A stretch of 64,000 bases of DNA from Candidatus Manganitrophaceae bacterium (GTDB taxonomy: Bacteria; Nitrospirota; Nitrospiria; SBBL01; Manganitrophaceae): assembly GCA_016200325.1 (NCBI GenBank), contig JACQEZ010000020.1:186001-250000 (forward strand). Direction: 5' to 3'. The translations under genes were made by a program, and so were the position numbers. Shown in pieces: positions 1 through 8,482 of the stretch. The notes beneath the pieces were generated by a model. It was not told where the DNA came from. It was given only the letters and a program-made list of their open reading frames with translations, and did no database searches. How positions within the stretch are numbered: the stretch's first letter is position 1; each line of letters begins with the position of its first letter.

Positions 1-1301
1 ACGTCGGCATATTCGGTGACATCAGACTCTGGATAGTCCGACAACGGTCCGGACTTGTAGACCAGAACCCGCGCGAGCGCGGGGCGCTGAGAGAGACGGC
101 GTGCCATCATTTGGAACGAGCGGACATGCTCGCCCTCAGCGCTCTTGGAGTCCAAGGGCCGTCTCCTTAAGTCCGCGATGGTGTATGTTGTCGGATCATC
201 GCCGAAGGCCGATGTGACTGCCGCCCGGCGAATCAGGCAAGGAACGCAGAACCCGCAATGCCCCGGTGCGAGCCCGAGCCAGCGTGCTTTGGTAATTGAC
301 GAACAAGAAATCGTGTCCCCGACGTGTTGGCGCGCCAGATCCACATTGGCACATGCGCCGAGCATCTCGCCTTTGGTTTTAAAGCGGTACGGATTTTCCA
401 ATGTCGCGGCGATCTCGAGTCCATCAAGAATAGCCTGCCAGCGTGCCATGTAAAACGGGTGTGTCGTTCTTGTGCTCCAAGCGCCGACGCGCAGCGGATC
501 GAGCGGCACGTTCAGTGAAATCAGACCGTTTTCCGGCACATAGATGACGGGTCGTTCCCTGAAATCGCTGGCGGCGAGAGAAGCGAGTGCGAAGAAGAGA
601 AAGGACCGGCCCCGTGTTGTTGATTCCCCGTCCATCTGGTGAGTGAAATCGTTCTTGTCGAAGCGAACATTTGCGCGCACATGCCCTGGTCGCATGTCCC
701 CGTATTCTCTTGCCAGACGCTGAGCACATAGCATCTGCGAACTGGTACTACTGTCGCCGTAGTGGCTCACGAGGAGCGGCATCTGCCCTGCCGCGAGCAA
801 GTCGATGGCACCGATGAAGCTGTCGAGGCCACCTGAGAACAGGCACACCGATGTGAACGGTGCCCCTGCGGGACCGGTAGGGCGGGTGATGAGTTGCTGG
901 TTGCCTGCGTGCCGTTCGCGGAAAAACAACCGCCAATGGTCTCCGGTCAGGAAGTTGAGTGTTCGGACAAGCAAGGGTGTCAGAATGGTCCAGCGCGGCA
1001 GGTCGTGAACAGGGATATACAAGTCAATCTCGCGTGTCCAGCTATCCTGAGCGTCAATGGCGCGGGAGATCCTGGTGTCGGCCGCCGTCACCATTGCCGC
1101 CAGAATAGCGAGATCGACGCTGACCTCGGAGGGAACAACCCCGAGCTGAGTCAACTGATCGATCACCTGGCCGATGCCGAATCCGAGTCGAAGATAGCCG
1201 TCGACAAAACGAATCTCCGTGCGGAGCGATTCCGTCTGGACGACCGTCACCTGCCCAGTGTCGCTCGGTCCAAGCCTGGCGATCATGCTATGACGTCTCA
1301 T
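1..1301 (-). CDS. qatC: QatC, QueC-like protein of the Qat anti-phage system (runs off the window edge)
   Basis: The reading frame is open from the ATG at 1301 leftwards to base 1, giving 433 visible residues with no stop, so the C-terminus lies outside the window. Residues 156-161 read SGGLDS, the PP-loop motif of QueC-type 7-cyano-7-deazaguanine synthases. Cys333 followed by a CGFCVPC cluster (Cys349, 352, 355) matches the QueC zinc site. About 150 residues precede the PP-loop, which plain QueC lacks and QatC proteins have. The gene follows qatB by 45 bases and is in the same orientation. GGGAG lies about 10 bases before the chosen ATG; a second in-frame ATG is at 1286. The family is required for phage defence in Qat systems, but its exact reaction is unknown to me. 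The expected qatD (TatD-like nuclease) would lie beyond the left edge. Confidence 0.88.
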   Translation of the reverse strand, partial: MRRHSMIARLGPSDTGQVTVVQTESLRTEIRFVDGYLRLGFGIGQVIDQLTQLGVVPSEVSVDLAILAAMVTAADTRISRAIDAQDSWTREIDLYIPVHDLPRWTILTPLLVRTLNFLTGDHWRLFFRERHAGNQQLITRPTGPAGAPFTSVCLFSGGLDSFIGAIDLLAAGQMPLLVSHYGDSSTSSQMLCAQRLAREYGDMRPGHVRANVRFDKNDFTHQMDGESTTRGRSFLFFALASLAASDFRERPVIYVPENGLISLNVPLDPLRVGAWSTRTTHPFYMARWQAILDGLEIAATLENPYRFKTKGEMLGACANVDLARQHVGDTISCSSITKARWLGLAPGHCGFCVPCLIRRAAVTSAFGDDPTTYTIADLRRRPLDSKSAEGEHVRSFQMMARRLSQRPALARVLVYKSGPLSDYPESDVTEYAD

Positions 1302-1346
1302 CCTTCAGCATCTCCCTGTGTGACGAGCAGATCCCAGGCTTCCTGA

Positions 1347-2159
1347 CTAGGTTTGATTGACGATCGCGCGGACCTGTTGATCAGACAGTGTTGCCGGTGC
1401 CGACAGGTCACCTGAGAAAGAATCACGCACAGAACGCCGAATATAGCTTTTGAGTTGAGCATCAAACTCAGCGATGCTGGCGAGGTCAACAGCGAACTTG
1501 AATCCGTTCGCACCAATATCCTGTAGCAGCCGGCCCACTACCGAATGCGCGATGAAGGTGAGGAAAATATCGCGGATCTGGTCCGGTGGGAGTGCGGCGG
1601 GGTCTGCAACATCTAAACCGTCGAGTTCTGCGATTGTCTCCAGCCAAGCCTCACGCGCTATTCCCTCGTCGATCGAACCGCCGTCCCCGCAGATAACATC
1701 GGTCAGTCCGATGAATATGTGCTCAAGAGGACGGCCGGCTAGGTCACTCAGATTCAGACGCGCGAGCGTTGGGTTGACACCTTCACGCTGGAAATCCCGG
1801 AGCACGCCGAGCACACCGCGCGCCGTTGTTCGCGATGCACCCATGCGGCGCGTAGCGTTGCCGCTGCCGCGCATCCCTGAGCGGACATAATCGCGGACGG
1901 CGCGGCGCAAAGCGCGGTGATCGCTACCGCCTGAGCCTGTAAATATCGAAAAGTTACGGCGTGAGGACGTGAACCGACCGGGCGGTGGCGCAGGTGGTAG
2001 TGGTGGCAGGGGTTGTGACTGGCCGGGATTGTCGGGCTGACCACTATCAGGCGGTTCGCTGTCACCATCCGCAGGCACCGCGCCTGGTCCGTCGTCCAGC
2101 CATGACGGCACGAGCGGCGTGCGGGGATTGGGTCCGTTTGAGGGGCCGGATGTGCCCAT
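1347..2159 (-). CDS. qatB: QatB, Qat anti-phage system protein
   Basis: A 270-residue protein. It starts MGTS and has a glycine/proline-rich, probably disordered first 60 residues, including the short motif PLVPSW that I associate with QatB N-termini. The rest is a soluble, mostly helical domain of unknown function. Its ATG overlaps the stop of qatA (ATGA at 2162-2159), so the two are translationally coupled, and qatC follows. The assignment rests mainly on position between a KAP ATPase and a QueC-like gene, which is the qatABCD order, and on the N-terminal pattern. No catalytic residues are recognisable. Confidence 0.82.
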   Translation of the reverse strand: MGTSGPSNGPNPRTPLVPSWLDDGPGAVPADGDSEPPDSGQPDNPGQSQPLPPLPPAPPPGRFTSSRRNFSIFTGSGGSDHRALRRAVRDYVRSGMRGSGNATRRMGASRTTARGVLGVLRDFQREGVNPTLARLNLSDLAGRPLEHIFIGLTDVICGDGGSIDEGIAREAWLETIAELDGLDVADPAALPPDQIRDIFLTFIAHSVVGRLLQDIGANGFKFAVDLASIAEFDAQLKSYIRRSVRDSFSGDLSAPATLSDQQVRAIVNQT

Positions 2160-4090
2160 CAGCGAGTCCCTCTGCGAGGCGTAGTAATCGCCTGAGCGGC
2201 TAGCTTTTTGAGCTGCTCATTGTCGTTCTGTGATGCCCAGCGTATGAGCAGCTCTTGTAGCTGTTTGACCGCCAAGGGTTCGGTGATGATGTCGTTCCAG
2301 CCTTTCACTACCCAGAATCCGAGCGCCTTAGCATCTGCGCTGCTGAGCAACCCGAGAAGCTCGGTCTGAAACTGCGGATGGTGTTTGGCAACTATCATCA
2401 GACCTCCGAAACCTGGCGGTTCAGTCGTAAATTTGCCGTGGCGCACGACACGCTCCAGCAGCGTCGCAAACACTTGTGTGGCGTCGGCCAGTTGCAGGGC
2501 CTTCACCTGCGGCTCGACGCTACGTACGGCGACGTCCGAATTGGACATCAATGTCTCGATCAGACTCTCCAGGCCGTTCGATTCAGTGGCGGAGGCAAGA
2601 ATTCGCTTTTCTCTGGCGACGAACACATACGGGCGAAGGTCGACTTCTCCGAGAGGGGGTTCGATTTTCAGCCAGCGAACAAGCCATTCGCGTTCGAGCC
2701 ATTTGGCGGCGTCCTGTTCGGGCCCTATGGCAGATTTCTCACCCTTACTATCCTTCTTGCCTTTTGCTGTCTTGGCGTCTTTGCGCACGGCTGTTTCTAT
2801 CTCCTGTAGCTCGGAAATTTTGCCGTTCGGGTTAAGCATGGCCTCGGAGGCGAGGTGGTCGTAGAAATCCTGCTGAAAGCGTTCGGCAAGCATCAACTTG
2901 CCCAGCGCTGCCGGATTCATGCTATCTTGAAACCCTCGTTCCTTTGCGATAGTGAGCCTGATCGACAAGGAGTTCAGGAAGCGTTTGATCTGGCGCGGGT
3001 TCCCTTTAGTCCCTTCGGCGAGGATCGGGCCAATCTGCTGTGTGAGGACGAATGCGGCGTCGAGTACGTCGTGCCGTGTGGGATCAACGGCACGAACGTC
3101 AGCCTGGCTGATGCCTCCGCCAAGCCACGGTTGATTCAGACTCTTTCGCGCTTTGGCAAGCAGAGTCTTGAAGCCGACATGGTCCTCTCCCACGAGCGCC
3201 TGCACAAGTAGAAGCGTGACGTAGGCGCGCGACTCCTGCACGCCCAGGGCTGGGATGCGAAACGGCACCTGGATGAGCTTCTCAAGGTAGTTCCGCGTAT
3301 AGGGCACCCCTCCCGAGCCGAGCGGCAAGTTTGGGAAATGCTGTCGGACCGCGTACTCGATCATGCCCTCATCGGCGCCGATGACAAACGCGGTCTTGGG
3401 TACGAACAGGAACAAGCGTATGGCTTCGAGAGTATCGATTGCGGTTGCCGGAAGGCAGCGGTCGAGATCATCTATTAGCACGACGAGCTGGTCGATTTTG
3501 GCCTCTTCCAACAGTTTTGCGAATTCCTTGCGGAAGTTGTGTATCTGGTCTGGAACGCTACGCTCCTCAGCCGACTTTAGGAACGAGGCGGCTTCGGTAA
3601 GCTTGGTCTCGATGTCTGCGGGGGACATTGACTTGACGCTACCCGCGAGACTCTGGATGTTGTCCATAACCGTACTAATCTGGTCGAGAGGGGGCAGGCC
3701 GGTCGCCAGCGTGAACGCGAGGCTACCACCACGCCGAGCCAGCTTCAGCCAGTCCACCCTCTTCAGCAGGCCCTTGCTGATTTCTTTGACCTTGCCAACC
3801 GCCGAACGCTGCCGGCACAACTCGCTAATAATCACCTCGATCAAGACCGTCTTCGCGTCGTCGAAGCCCTGAAATGCCCAGCCGTTGAACCAGAGGCACG
3901 CGACCTCCTTGTCGCCAGCCATAGCGGATTCGACCATCTTAAGGACACTGGATTTCCCTGCGCCCCAGTCCCCATGGATGCCGATGGTGAGCGCACGCTG
4001 ACGGTTGTCCTTCAGTAGTTCGACGACCGTCTTGGAGACGGCCTCGTAATTTAGAAAGTCAACGGCGGTTTCATGGTCCGGAATCAGCAT
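2159..4090 (-). CDS. qatA: QatA, KAP-family P-loop NTPase of the Qat anti-phage system
   Basis: A 643-residue ATPase. Walker A is GDWGAGKSS near residue 40. The KAP-type Walker B is LVVLIDDLDRC near residue 205, preceded by a long insertion with hydrophobic stretches as in other KAP NTPases. The C-terminal third has a Lys/Glu-rich linker and a helical domain. It is the first gene of the qatABC run and overlaps qatB by ATGA. KAP ATPases occur in several defence systems; the neighbouring qatB and qatC make Qat the best reading. No strong ribosome-binding site is seen before the ATG (GAGAAG is 15 bases upstream). Confidence 0.88.
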   Translation of the reverse strand: MLIPDHETAVDFLNYEAVSKTVVELLKDNRQRALTIGIHGDWGAGKSSVLKMVESAMAGDKEVACLWFNGWAFQGFDDAKTVLIEVIISELCRQRSAVGKVKEISKGLLKRVDWLKLARRGGSLAFTLATGLPPLDQISTVMDNIQSLAGSVKSMSPADIETKLTEAASFLKSAEERSVPDQIHNFRKEFAKLLEEAKIDQLVVLIDDLDRCLPATAIDTLEAIRLFLFVPKTAFVIGADEGMIEYAVRQHFPNLPLGSGGVPYTRNYLEKLIQVPFRIPALGVQESRAYVTLLLVQALVGEDHVGFKTLLAKARKSLNQPWLGGGISQADVRAVDPTRHDVLDAAFVLTQQIGPILAEGTKGNPRQIKRFLNSLSIRLTIAKERGFQDSMNPAALGKLMLAERFQQDFYDHLASEAMLNPNGKISELQEIETAVRKDAKTAKGKKDSKGEKSAIGPEQDAAKWLEREWLVRWLKIEPPLGEVDLRPYVFVAREKRILASATESNGLESLIETLMSNSDVAVRSVEPQVKALQLADATQVFATLLERVVRHGKFTTEPPGFGGLMIVAKHHPQFQTELLGLLSSADAKALGFWVVKGWNDIITEPLAVKQLQELLIRWASQNDNEQLKKLAAQAITTPRRGTR

Positions 4091-4159
4091 GCGTCAGTTA
4101 TCCACTTCTCTCTTGAAAATTCCTACAAGCCATAATGGGATTATTACCAATTCCCATGG

Positions 4160-4348
4160 TTATTCGAAGAAAATCCGATTAAGAAAGAGTAGAATGATTA
4201 CCAGGACGAGCCATACATCTAAGGGAATTAATCACCCTTTTATCTCCCTCGATAATGGAATTGGCTTAATCTTCCTTGCACAGTGCGGACACACGGTTGC
4301 TGATATTCTTGCGGGCTCTTTGCAATAGGGGCAGAGACGCTTTGGCAC
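4160..4348 (-). pseudogene. Small zinc-ribbon plus membrane-segment ORF interrupted by in-frame TGA
   Basis: From a GTG at 4348 the minus strand encodes 38 residues with CPYC, ten residues, then CPHC, a classical zinc ribbon. It ends at TGA (4234-4232). The same frame continues for 23 codons to TAA at 4160. That second part is strongly hydrophobic (LVLVIILLFL), a likely transmembrane helix. Zinc ribbon followed by one membrane helix is a common small-protein design, so the two halves probably belong together and the TGA is a nonsense mutation, a sequencing error or a read-through codon. The ORF lies about 70 bases upstream of qatA on the same strand. Function unknown. Confidence 0.45.
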
Positions 4349-4613
4349 ATGTATATTCTAATTCCCATCTGTTCTAGGTCTCCATTAAGGAATTCTATAA
4401 GAGGGGGGGCATGTCTGCCCCTCGGCTCATTTTTATAACTGTTGTCCGGTTCTTTACCAGTCGATATTTCCGGGGTGATTCAGTTTAGGGTATAACCCAG
4501 GGGGCAATCTATCACGGCATCATGAAAGGTGTCAATCCACAAGTTTGTGGGTGAAAAAAGAATGAATAATTAGACGATAGGAATAAAACGAGCAGAAGCA
4601 GATTCTAAAAATG
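4349..4613. other. AT-rich intergenic boundary between the Qat operon and metG
   Basis: About 265 bases, visibly AT-richer than the flanks. It holds a short hairpin (GGGGCA/TGCCCC, near 4406-4422) followed on the plus strand by CTCATTTTTA, which resembles a terminator but has no plus-strand gene before it. No gene is supported here. It probably marks the junction between acquired defence genes and core chromosome. Confidence 0.4.
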
Positions 4614-6590
4614 CTACTTAATCCGCGTCCCCGGCGGAATCTCTTCCATAAAGGTCGCCAACTCCAAAACTTCTTCCGCCCCCGCCGCCAAAAGCATCCC
4701 TTGCGACTCCACCCCCATAATCTTCGCCGGCTGAAGATTCGCAACGAGCACAATCCGCTTTCCGATCAGCGCCTCCGGCGCATACTTCGTCCCGATGCCG
4801 GCGACGACCTGCCGCTCCTCCGAGCCGAGCGAAACGCGCAGCTTGAGGAGCTTCTTCGAGCCGGGAACTTTCTCGGCGGTGAGAATCACCGCGACCCGCA
4901 GGTCGATCTTGGCAAAGTCATCATAAGCAATGGCCGGCTTAAATCCGGTAGGGGAGGCCGGGGTGCTCTTTTTCTCGGCAGGGACGTTTTCCTTCGGTGC
5001 GGGTGTGTTGGCGGTAGGGTTGTTTTCCAATGGAGTCTCCATTTTCTTTTCGATTCGTGGGAAGAGCGATTTTCCTTTGGCGATCGGCATCTCGGCCGGC
5101 AGCCGGCCCCATTGCGCCGCCTCCTTCAGAGAGATCCCCTCGAAGAGGGAGGGAAGCCCCATCTGCCGGGCCATCTCCAGTGCCGTGTTCGGCATGAACG
5201 GGGAGATGAAGAGGGTGATGATCCGGAGCGCTTCGGTCGTGTGGTAGAGGACGGTCTGGAGACGCTCCGCTTTGGCGGGATCTTTGGCCAGGACCCACGG
5301 GGCGGCGTTTTCAATATACCGGTTCGCCTGGCTGACCGCCTCCCAGATTTCGATCAATGCCTTCTGAAATTCCAATCGACCGAGCAGCGTATCGATCTTC
5401 TCCGGCAACCCTTCCAACTTCCGGCGCAGCGCCAGATCTTCCGGCTGCTTCCCCTCGTGCGCGGGGGGGGTGCGGCCGCCGGTGTAGCGCTCCAGCATCG
5501 TCAGCGTCCGGGAGAGGAGGTTGCCGAGGTCGTTGGCGAGATCGCTGTTGATCCGGTTGACGAGCGCCGTCTCGGAGAAGTCGCCGTCTTGGCCGAAGGG
5601 AACTTCCCGGAAGAGAAAATAGCGGAAGGGATCGACGCCGTAGCGTTCGATCACATCGCCGGGGTGAACGACGTTGCCGAGGCTCTTCGACATCTTCTGC
5701 GCATTGAGCGTCCACCAGCCGTGCGCGAAGAGGGTTTTCGGGAGGGGGAGGCCGAGCGCCATCAAGATCGTCGACCAGTAGATGGCGTGCGTCGTCAAAA
5801 TATCTTTTCCGACAAGATGGAGATCGGCCGGCCACCATTTTTGAAAGCGGGCCGGGTCGGTCGCATAGCCGGGGATCGAGATGTAGTTGACGAGCGCATC
5901 GATCCAAACATAGGTGACATAATTTGAATCGAACGGAAATTCGATTCCCCACGGCAGGCGGCTCTTGGGGCGCGAGATGGAGAGATCGGTGAGCGGTTTT
6001 TCCAAAAAGCCCAAAACCTCGTTTCGCCGGCTCTCCGGCCGGATGAAGTCGGGGTGATCGCGGATGTATTGCCGAAGGCGGTCTTGATATTGGCCCATCT
6101 TGAAGAAGTAGTTCTGCTCGGAGAGATGCTCCACCGGTCTTCCACAGTCGGGGCACTTGCCGTCGACGACATCCTTTTCGGTCCAGAACCGCTCGTCGGG
6201 GAGACAGTACCATCCCTCATAGCTGCCGGTGTAGAGCTCTTTCCGGTCTTGAAGTTCTTGGAGGACGGTCTGCACGACCCGCGTGTGCCGCTCCTGCGTC
6301 GTCCGGACGAAGTCGTCGTTGGAGATGTTCAGCTTTTTCCAGAGCGCCTGAAAACGGACGACCATCTCGTCGGCATGTTGCTGCGGGGGGACGTTCCGCT
6401 TGGCCGCCGCCTGCGCCACCTTCTGGCCATGCTCGTCGGTGCCGGTAAGAAAGAAGACGTCGTGTTGAAGGAGACGGTGGTAGCGGGCGAGAATGTCGGC
6501 GGCGATCGTCGTATAAGCATGGCCGATGTGCGGCTCGTCGTTGACGTAGTAGATCGGCGTGGTGAGATAAAACTTTTCGTGCGACTTCAT
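4614..6590 (-). CDS. metG: Methionyl-tRNA synthetase
   Basis: A 658-residue cytosolic class I synthetase that charges tRNA-Met. The HIGH-type motif is PHIGHAYTT near residue 20. A single CPDC zinc knuckle lies near residue 145. The KMSKS motif is in AQKMSKSLGN near residue 300. The anticodon-binding helical domain follows. A low-complexity linker (about 525-550) leads to a C-terminal EMAP/Trbp111-type tRNA-binding domain (DLRVAVI ... GMLLAAG). Length and domain order match MetG forms that dimerise through the C-terminal domain. Its ATG overlaps the holB stop (ATGA), making a tmk-holB-metG operon. Confidence 0.97.
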   Translation of the reverse strand: MKSHEKFYLTTPIYYVNDEPHIGHAYTTIAADILARYHRLLQHDVFFLTGTDEHGQKVAQAAAKRNVPPQQHADEMVVRFQALWKKLNISNDDFVRTTQERHTRVVQTVLQELQDRKELYTGSYEGWYCLPDERFWTEKDVVDGKCPDCGRPVEHLSEQNYFFKMGQYQDRLRQYIRDHPDFIRPESRRNEVLGFLEKPLTDLSISRPKSRLPWGIEFPFDSNYVTYVWIDALVNYISIPGYATDPARFQKWWPADLHLVGKDILTTHAIYWSTILMALGLPLPKTLFAHGWWTLNAQKMSKSLGNVVHPGDVIERYGVDPFRYFLFREVPFGQDGDFSETALVNRINSDLANDLGNLLSRTLTMLERYTGGRTPPAHEGKQPEDLALRRKLEGLPEKIDTLLGRLEFQKALIEIWEAVSQANRYIENAAPWVLAKDPAKAERLQTVLYHTTEALRIITLFISPFMPNTALEMARQMGLPSLFEGISLKEAAQWGRLPAEMPIAKGKSLFPRIEKKMETPLENNPTANTPAPKENVPAEKKSTPASPTGFKPAIAYDDFAKIDLRVAVILTAEKVPGSKKLLKLRVSLGSEERQVVAGIGTKYAPEALIGKRIVLVANLQPAKIMGVESQGMLLAAGAEEVLELATFMEEIPPGTRIK

Positions 6591-7681
6591 CCTGAGGTCT
6601 TCTGCTCCTGATTGATCAATTTGTCTTTGAGCTGCATCAACAGATTTTCGAGGGAGAGCTGCCGGTTGACGTTGCGGATCTGCGCCTGCTGGAGGATCTG
6701 AAGGTTGGAGAGGAAGGTGGCGACCTCATTTGTATTCATCCGTCCGGCCCACCGCTTGATCTCTTCATGCCGCCAGCTGTAGACGAGCCAGGAAGGATCG
6801 AGCATCGACGGGTTGGGGACCGCCTGCAGCACCAGCACATCGCGGAACCAGGCGGCGAGGTAGTGGAGCGATTTGGCCATCACCTCTTCGTCCCGGGAGT
6901 AGGTGGTGGCGACCTCGAAGAGCCGTTCGTAGTTCATCAACGTCTTCTCGGAGACGAGGGTATAGAGCCCCTCTTCCATTTCCCGGGCCGCTTCGAGCGA
7001 CAACGAGAGCGCCTCGCCGAGATGGCCGCCGGTCAGCGCGGCGATCAGGCGGGCTTCCTGAACCGACCAGTGGTTCCGCTCTGCCAGGAGCTTTTCGACC
7101 TGCGAGAGGGAGAGGGGATAAAAGGAGATCTTCTGGCAGCGGGAGAGGATCGTCTCGGGAAGCGAGTAGGGCTTGGCGGTGATCAAGATCAAGACGGCAT
7201 GCGCGGGGGGCTCTTCCAATGTTTTGAGGAGACCGTTGGCGGCGGCCCCGTTCATCTTGTCGGCGGGATCGATCAGGATGATCCGCCTCGGTCCGTCGAT
7301 CGGCTTGTATATGATCCGGTCCTGCAGGGTCCGGACCTGCTCGATTTTAATCGCGCTCCCCTCCGGCTCGATCGTCATGAAGTCGGGATGATTTCCCGCG
7401 GAGAGCTTTTGACAGGAGAGGCAGCGGCCGCACGGCTCGATCGGTCCTTCTTCGCCCTCCGGTCCTTCGGGCATCTGCCGTTCATGGCAGAGGAGGGTCT
7501 GCGCAAAGGCGCGGGCGACGGTTCGTTTGCCGATCCCTTCTTCTCCCATGAAGAGGATCGCATGGGGAATCTCATCCGAGAGGAGCATCGATTGGAGGAT
7601 GTCGATCGCGCGGGAATGTCCGATAATTTCACCAAAGCCGCGCGGCGCATCCGATTTTTCAGGCGTTTCGGAAGTAGTCAT
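6587..7681 (-). CDS. holB: DNA polymerase III delta-prime subunit
   Basis: A 364-residue clamp-loader subunit of the AAA+ family. Walker A is GEEGIGKRT near residue 42. A zinc module with an upstream Cys and a CGRCLSC cluster lies near residues 75-95. The sensor region carries TLEEPPAHAVLILIT, and SRC follows it, where other clamp-loader subunits carry the SRC arginine finger. I chose ATG 7681, preceded by AAAGGTGG, over a TTG at 7708. It overlaps the 3' end of tmk by 23 bases and metG by 4 bases. The tmk-holB pairing is a common bacterial arrangement. Confidence 0.95.
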   Translation of the reverse strand: MTTSETPEKSDAPRGFGEIIGHSRAIDILQSMLLSDEIPHAILFMGEEGIGKRTVARAFAQTLLCHERQMPEGPEGEEGPIEPCGRCLSCQKLSAGNHPDFMTIEPEGSAIKIEQVRTLQDRIIYKPIDGPRRIILIDPADKMNGAAANGLLKTLEEPPAHAVLILITAKPYSLPETILSRCQKISFYPLSLSQVEKLLAERNHWSVQEARLIAALTGGHLGEALSLSLEAAREMEEGLYTLVSEKTLMNYERLFEVATTYSRDEEVMAKSLHYLAAWFRDVLVLQAVPNPSMLDPSWLVYSWRHEEIKRWAGRMNTNEVATFLSNLQILQQAQIRNVNRQLSLENLLMQLKDKLINQEQKTSG

Positions 7682-8285
7682 CAACCACCTTTCTAATTTT
7701 TTGGGCAATCTCGTCGACCGCTCCGTCGGTGGAGACCACCTGGATCCGGCGCGGGTTTCGTTTGGCGAGATGGAGATATCCTTTTCGAACCGCCTCGTGA
7801 AACTGAAGCGCTTCCCGATCGAGTCGGTTGATCTCCTCCCGGCCTTTCAGACGAGCGAGCCCTTTCTTAGGATCGATATCGAGAAGGAGGGTGAGGTCGG
7901 GCTGACGCCCCTCGGTGACGAACCGGCCAATCTGCTCGATCCCCCGCTTCGACAGGCCCCGTCCAACTCCCTGGTAGGCATAGGTGGCGTCGGCGAACCG
8001 ATCGCAGAGAACGACTTTGCCTGTTTCCAAAGCGGGGAGGATCACCTCTTTGAGGTGTTGGGCCCGGCTCGCCAAATAGAGAAGGAGCTCCGCCTTGGCA
8101 TCCATCGTCTGATTTTTGGAATCAAGGATCAGCGCCCGGATCGCATCGCCGATCTTCGTTCCCCCCGGCTCGCGGGTCCGGACGACCGAGAGACCGCGGG
8201 TTTCTAAATCGTCCGCCAAGATCGCCAGCTGGGTCGTCTTCCCGCTCCCTTCGACCCCTTCGAATGTGATAAAATGACCCGTCAC
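7659..8285 (-). CDS. tmk: Thymidylate kinase
   Basis: It phosphorylates dTMP to dTDP in the cytosol. The P-loop EGVEGSGKTT lies near residue 8, REPGGT (DRX-like loop) follows, and the lid/substrate region is DRFADATYAYQG. I chose GTG 8285 because GGGAGG sits four bases upstream and the resulting 208 residues equal the usual family length. A longer frame back to 8384 reads through an unrelated repeat and is not credible. First gene of the tmk-holB-metG operon. Confidence 0.95.
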   Translation of the reverse strand: MTGHFITFEGVEGSGKTTQLAILADDLETRGLSVVRTREPGGTKIGDAIRALILDSKNQTMDAKAELLLYLASRAQHLKEVILPALETGKVVLCDRFADATYAYQGVGRGLSKRGIEQIGRFVTEGRQPDLTLLLDIDPKKGLARLKGREEINRLDREALQFHEAVRKGYLHLAKRNPRRIQVVSTDGAVDEIAQKIRKVVDDYFRNA

Positions 8286-8340
8286 CACCCCTCCCGCGAA
8301 CGGTTTATCATACATGGAGGGGAGGCGGAATTGCAATGAA

Positions 8341-8465
8341 GATGTTCGAATTGCGGAATGCGGATTTCGGATTGCGGGTTGCAAAAGGATTGCAAAGATG
8401 AGAAGGAAAACCTCTTTTGAATTTTATCTGCTACGCCGCAATCCGCACTCCGCAATTCGCAATGA
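8341..8465. repeat. Inverted pair of short ATTGCGGA-type repeats between tmk and the YheT-like gene
   Basis: Bases about 8348-8385 carry a quasi-tandem series of units like ATTGCGGAATGCGGA. About 8435-8465 carries the reverse complement (GCAATCCGCACTCCGCAATT), so the pair can form a long imperfect stem around a roughly 50-base loop. A shorter copy occurs at 25939-25958. It lies between two divergent genes and inflates both predicted N-termini when read as coding. Confidence 0.6.
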
Positions 8466-8482
8466 ACCGGTTGGGTGTTCTG

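Noticed and set aside
894-1346. 150-codon plus-strand frame at the left edge
   Set aside because: It overlaps qatC, whose minus-strand frame has conserved PP-loop and zinc motifs; the plus frame has none.
4611-5927. 438-codon plus-strand frame over metG
   Set aside because: It is rich in Arg/Gly/Leu in the manner of antisense reading and overlaps a certain gene over its entire length.
8341-8465. CRISPR array from repeated GCGGA units
   Set aside because: The units are short, irregular and inverted, without constant spacers, and no cas genes are near.
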